Of a stretch of DNA of 60,000 nt, positions 55,891 to 60,000 are shown one piece after another. Location of the stretch: assembly GCA_014529385.2 (NCBI GenBank), contig CM043943.1:104568355-104628354 (forward strand), given 5' to 3'. The stretch is from Adiantum capillus-veneris (taxonomy: Eukaryota > Streptophyta > Polypodiopsida > Polypodiales > Pteridaceae). The notes beneath the pieces were generated by a model. The model worked only from the letters and a program-made list of their open reading frames with translations, ran no database searches and was not told the origin of the DNA. Position 1 is the stretch's first letter; the number at the start of each line of letters is the position of its first letter. The position numbers were made by a program, and so were the translations under genes.

Positions 55891-57072
55891 ATGGCTAACA
55901 AAAACATAGATGTGTTCAAGATGTTTGCTGCCGATGATAAATTGGATGGGAAAAATTACCCAATGTGGGCTTTCATGATGCAACATGTACGTCCTGATTC
56001 TATGGATGTAGGCACTATTGAGGATGTTGCAGGTTTCGGTGGCACGATTGTTGCTGCTAGAGCTGTTTTGCCTATGGTTGAGCAGGCTTTTTGGGATGTT
56101 AGAGATATGTTGGCTCATGCATTGATTGCATTATTTGTGAAGCGCACTATTACTCCTCAAATTCACTCAGCTAAATTAGCTATACAAGCTTGGGATATTC
56201 TAGCTGGTCTTTATGCAAGTCATAATAATGAGGCTAAAATTGCATTGCCGCGTAAAGAGCTAGAGTTAAAGATTATGCATGATGAAGATAACATGGACAC
56301 TTTCCTTGCTGGTATCAAGGATATTAATGAGAAACTCATTTCTACATATGAAGTCATTTTTGACAGCTCCCTTGTGTAGACTGACTTTGATGCTTTGCCA
56401 AATTCTTACCATACTTTTGCTAGTACTTGGAGACTTATGACCCAAGGAAATCCTAATGTTGTCAAGTTTGATGCATTATGCACATTTTTTTTGTTGCAAG
56501 AGTCACTTTCAAGAAAGAACGGGGCTAAACAATGTGCAATTGAACAGGCTTTTATTGTTGCTCAAAGAAAAGGTGGTAGCAACAATGTAGCCACTTCTCA
56601 TGGTTCTTTAGTGAGTGGCAACTCACCTATTCCTAATTCTCCTAATGGAACCACCTCATCTAAGAATTCTGGTGAAAAGGCTAAAAAGAAGATGCGTTGC
56701 CATTATTGCAAACCTAATGATCACTTGATCAAGCAGTGTCCTAAATTGAAGGCAAAGGAGGCCAAGAAGAAAGAGGCTGGTTCCACTACAAGTGCAGCTC
56801 TTGTAAAATATTTTGTGAAAGGAGGTTGTGATGATGATGTAGATGCAAAGTGGGAATTTAGTGTATACTGCACTTATGATCCTTATGTTCATGATGCATG
56901 TATATCAGTTGTTGCAGTTTCACATGTGTGGTACTTTGATGTGGTGCTACAAATCACATTACCTCACATCATGACTTGTTTACCTCTCTCGAGTCTATCC
57001 CTCATGGAAATACAATCACTTGTGCCAACAATGCCTCTTATTTGGCCCATGGAGTTGAAAAGATTAGGCTGA
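55891..57072 (+). pseudogene. Copia-E gag with zinc knuckle (one stop)
   Basis: ATG at 55891 opens MANKNIDVFKMFAADDKLDG and then KNYPMWAFMMQHV, the UBN2-type gag start. The frame runs through AIQAWDILAGLYASHNNEAK and FLAGIKDINEKLIS to a TAG at 56377. The same frame then continues (DALPNSYHTFASTWRLMTQG) to the knuckle CHYCKPNDHLIKQC, an intact CX2CX4HX4C, followed by a Lys-rich tail. It is the best preserved Copia gag in the window; one nonsense codon interrupts it. Family position and length fit a whole gag. Confidence 0.88.
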
Positions 57073-57181
57073 CTACTGCAAATGGCAGTTCTTTCACACT
57101 TGTTGATGCACTTTATGTACCTGGGATCAAGAAGAATCTTTTGTATATATATTTGCACTTGCTAGACTTGGTATTGTTGTG
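56935..57181 (+). pseudogene. Copia-E protease start, frameshifted
   Basis: WYFD is followed by a missing base. In the next frame the sequence gives GATNHITSHHDLFTSLESIP, then LTTANGSSFTLVDALYVPGI, which are the Copia protease blocks. The active-site D(S)GAT is hit by the one-base loss. The frame ends at 57181, and integrase and RT are not found. Confidence 0.8.
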
Positions 57182-57420
57182 AAATTTGTGTATGACAGAT
57201 GTATTGTTCATGATCTCAGTTTTGGTGGTAAAAGGCATTCTGTGTCGTGGGTTGTATAAGCTATGACAAGTGTGGGTAAAATTTTGTAAATGATTGAGGG
57301 CCGGATTCCATAAGGCTGATCCCCAGTGAAAGGCCTTTCATTACTCATGCTCTTGGAGCTCTTTACAACAACAAAGAGAAGATTGAGTATACATAGGACC
57401 ACTGAAGCTAAGATCTCCAT
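57182..57420. other. Unassigned junction after Copia-E
   Basis: No coding motif. The middle (GAGGGCCGGATTCCATAAGG) is weakly like a stretch of the Gypsy-B LTR. Copia-E is truncated here. Confidence 0.4.
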
Positions 57421-58270
57421 GATCTAAGCAATTTGGCTTAAAGAATTTGAAGCCAAAGACAAAATCAAGAACTCACAAAGAGACAAAGACAAAGGCAAGC
57501 TGGAGAGAGATTATGGTAATAAAGAATTGATAGAAGAGATCGGCATGGCACATGTGGTGGCGGCCACAGTGGCCAAGTCACCAGATTTCTAGTCAGAGGG
57601 CCATTGCTGCCACTAGCTTCAGTCAGAGAGAGGCTTGTGAGTGGCAGAGAGGGGCAAGCAGTGCTCCTTGTAATTAATTTGGACCCTTGTGTTGGAGTTC
57701 AAGTTATCGGTGTTTGAACCCGTGGGTTGGAATTCAAGGCACATGCATTTGGTAGGATACCAATCAGACATATCTAAGACATAATGGATGAGTGCACCAT
57801 AGGAGGAGGTGGAAGAGTTCAAAGCATGGGTGTATGGCACATGGAAGTTTAGAGTCTTTTGGAAACTTTGATTTTATAGGAGGAGGTGGAAGAGTCCAAA
57901 GCATGAAAGTATGACACATGGAGGTTTAAACTCTTTTGGAAACTTTGAGTTCCTATAAGGTGGAAGAGTCCAAAGCATGGGAGTAAGACAAATGGAGGTT
58001 TAGACTCTTTTGGGAAACTTTGAGGAGTCATGTGAACTTTCTAATATTTCTAAGATCTCATGCTCATCCACATGCTCTTATACACACTTTGCCGCCAATC
58101 CCACCCACCATACACATTTGTCATTTTGAGTCTCATAAAGTTCTTGCGAGATTGTAGGATAATTTTTTATGCACTTAAAAAGTGGAATTCATCTTTTGGG
58201 ACTTTCTTAGCTATGATTAAACTTTGTTGCATGCCTCATTTTCCTTGTGACATGTGCTTTCTGTCATTAG
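57421..58270 (+). mobile_element. Family C 3' region (plus-strand fragment)
   Basis: Starts with a Lys-rich gag tail (KEFEAKDKIKNSQRDKDKGK region), continues with AGAGAGGCTTGTGAGTGGCA and GTTCAAGTTATC (compare 11410-11490), then the tandem repeat, then sequence homologous in reverse to 50990-51200. No LTR end is visible. Confidence 0.65.
57801..58030 (+). repeat. Tandem repeat with polypurine-tract core, three units
   Basis: Units start with GGAGGTGGAAGAGTYCAAAG at about 57803 and 57881, and with a shortened start at about 57958. Each carries GCATGRRWGT, GACACATGGAGGTTT and TTTTGGAAACTTTGA. It is the plus-strand counterpart of 53372-53570. Confidence 0.85.
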
Positions 58271-58720
58271 TATAGTCATTTCTAGAGAGAGAAAGGCCAT
58301 GGTAAAGATTAAAATTCATAAAAATTACATTTTGATGACATGTCTCATTCCTATGAGACTTCTCCAAGCTTTCGTGTCCTTCTCAAATGGGCTTATCTCC
58401 TTTGTATGAGACTTCTCCAAACTTCCATGTCATTCTATTGAAAGTCCCTCTAGTCCATACGAATCTCTCCAAGCTTGCTTGATGGGCTTCATTCTCCACC
58501 ATGGCTTCTTTGCCTCTCATGAGATGAGATGGCCATCCAATCTTCCATCTTCAACTCTTGTCTTTATCATGAAGCCTCCATGAAAACCCTTTCCTTGCTT
58601 GCACATATATATGCAGAACACATGATGGTGGTCGCTTCACCTTTTCTTCATGACAAACATTGAGAAAGACTTAAGTGGCATCCTTTTGTCACAGTTCATG
58701 GGTGAAAGAGAGGCATGTCT
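58271..58720. other. No gene recognised
   Basis: A C/T-rich stretch with repeated words (CTTCTCCAAGCTT, ACTTCTCCAAACTT). Nothing that I can assign. Confidence 0.45.
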
Positions 58721-58908
58721 TGTTGGGGTATAGGCGCCTGTGCCTTGCCCGGCCGCCCAGAGTCTGGGCGCCCACTGACTTGTATACCTTATACATAGCA
58801 TAAGTGTATAGGGGGCTGCTCACTCTTTGAGTCTCCCCACCCACATCGTGTGTATCTCTCCTCCTCTCTCTCTCACTCTCCGTCTGTGGTGCTCCTCGAT
58901 CCCCTTCA
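58721..58908 (+). repeat. 5' LTR of a second element of the inner-Copia family
   Basis: Starts TGTTGGGGTATAGGCG and ends CCCCTTCA. It shares CCCACCCACATCGTGTGT and CACTCTCCGTCTGTGGTGCT with the LTRs at 25728 and 29054. The candidate target duplication to the left is TGTCT. Confidence 0.9.
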
Positions 58909-58910
58909 AT

Positions 58911-58922
58911 TGGTATCAGAGC
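58911..58922 (+). other. Primer-binding site, tRNA-iMet type
   Basis: TGGTATCAGAGC, exact, two bases after the LTR end. Confidence 0.92.
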
Positions 58923-60000
58923 TATGGTGACCGCGGAGAGCACGACGGCTTTGAGATCTTCGAGGCGATAGCTCGCTCTCTGTCGACGGTAGAGAGATTA
59001 AGAAAGCAGAAGACTTGCTGTGAGAATGCAATGGGAGCTTGTGAGCTCACTTGAGAGTGATGTATGCTCTTGTGGAAGCTCAGAAAGGAGTGTGGAAGAT
59101 TGTGTGTAAGTGAAGGTGCTGCCCTAAAACTGTGTGTGCAGCAGCACTGTTTTCAGATTCGTTTTTCTCCTTGCAGAATGCAAATCTGAGAATTATGTCC
59201 GCGCGCGCTGCCCATCCGTTTCAAGGTGGTCTACAACTTTGCAGAAGAAACTTTTTGCAAATTCCTCACCGTTTTGCTAATATTCAGCTTAGACTGACTG
59301 TATACAGAAATTCCAGATTTTCTGTTGTCGCATTGTGTGCGAGTTTGATGCACTTTTGGAAGCACGGGAGATGCTTGAACTTGAGTGCATAAATTCTGAG
59401 CTGAAGATGCAATTGCAGCTTGTGTTAAGCTTGTGGTTTGAGGGTTTTTTGGTAGACTTAGGCAACGAAGTACGGAGGCGTTTACACACCACCGAAGCGG
59501 TCTCTTGAGAGACGCAGGTTTTTGGAGCACAAAGGTGGAGCTTCTTTCACTGGTTTTCACAGGATACTTTGGCAGTGATTTTGTGCTTGGATTCATGGTC
59601 TTTGCGAATGGTTTGCATATGGTTATGGCGCATGGTTGATGCCCATCATACATGCATTTTGGCGAGCACTTTCAAGTGCCGGTGAGCTCTCTTGAGAGCA
59701 TTGTTTTCGCATTGATCAAGTTTTCGGATTGCAAATCTTTTGGCGCTTGCTTATGCGCGGTCACTCCGTTGATGTACGTTGAGTGCAGATTGCCATTGTA
59801 TGTGAAAATGTGGAGCCATTTTGACATTTCTACTCATTGGCATTGAGTAGTGTTATGGTTTATGGTAGAGATTGTACTTGAGTTTTTTGCTCAGTTTTCA
59901 GGGAAAATTTTGTCGGATTTTTCCCAGATTCTCGCCATAGTTTGTGATCGAGTGTTTACTCTCACTTTGATAGGTTTTGTTAGTTTGGACACAGTTTTGT
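58923..60000 (+). other. Leader of the 58.7-kb Copia, continuing past the window
   Basis: Non-coding leader comparable to 25925-27294. Gag has not started by the window end. The frames seen here have no motif. Confidence 0.6.

Overview
The window is nuclear DNA of a land plant with a repeat-rich genome. Only one host gene can be supported: a three-exon cytochrome c gene on the minus strand (14780-15782), inside an island of about 5.6 kb that carries no recognisable transposon (about 12.1-17.7 kb). Almost everything else is LTR retrotransposon, much of it nested. The cytochrome c has the stretch [15 protein letters not shown], which I remember as closer to gymnosperm (Ginkgo-type) cytochromes than to typical angiosperm ones. 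Together with the retroelement load this weakly suggests a non-angiosperm land plant; that is inference.

Layout. 1-9.09 kb: a decayed minus-strand retroelement (called family C here), split by Copia-1 (2740-8635, minus). 9.09-12.08 kb: a junction of retroelement pieces, with one LTR flanked on both sides by internal-type sequence and a further family C copy (plus). 12.08-17.68 kb: the cytochrome c island. 17.7-19.8 kb: a lone LTR of family E and a plus-strand LTR plus leader of chromovirus Gypsy-B. 19.8-41 kb: a four-deep nest. Gypsy-1 (plus) is interrupted by Gypsy-B (20174-37493, minus), which is interrupted by Gypsy-A (23472-31919, minus, gag-only and non-autonomous), which is interrupted by a small Copia (25728-29246, plus). 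The three inner insertions each have recognisable LTR pairs, primer-binding sites and 5-bp target duplications. 41.3-44.4 kb: 3' part of Gypsy-3 (minus), the best preserved reverse transcriptase here. 44.4-47.0 kb: a second Gypsy-A copy (plus) that cuts Gypsy-3 and is itself cut by Copia-2 (46984 to about 50190, minus). 50.2-58.3 kb: family C remnants, a Gypsy-B-like gag fragment and Copia-E gag. 58.7-60 kb: the 5' end of another Copia of the inner family, running off the window.

The retroelements encode gag, protease, integrase, reverse transcriptase and RNase H in the usual orders, but nearly every frame is broken by stops, frameshifts or deletions, so none looks autonomous. The most unusual signals are: a retropepsin-like domain lying after the integrase in Gypsy-1; arrays of short imperfect palindromes in the family C leader, present in three copies; an SR-like arginine/serine-rich segment in the Gypsy-B gag; a gag-only family with a tRNA-Asp primer site; and polypurine-tract-bearing tandem repeats next to a family C LTR.
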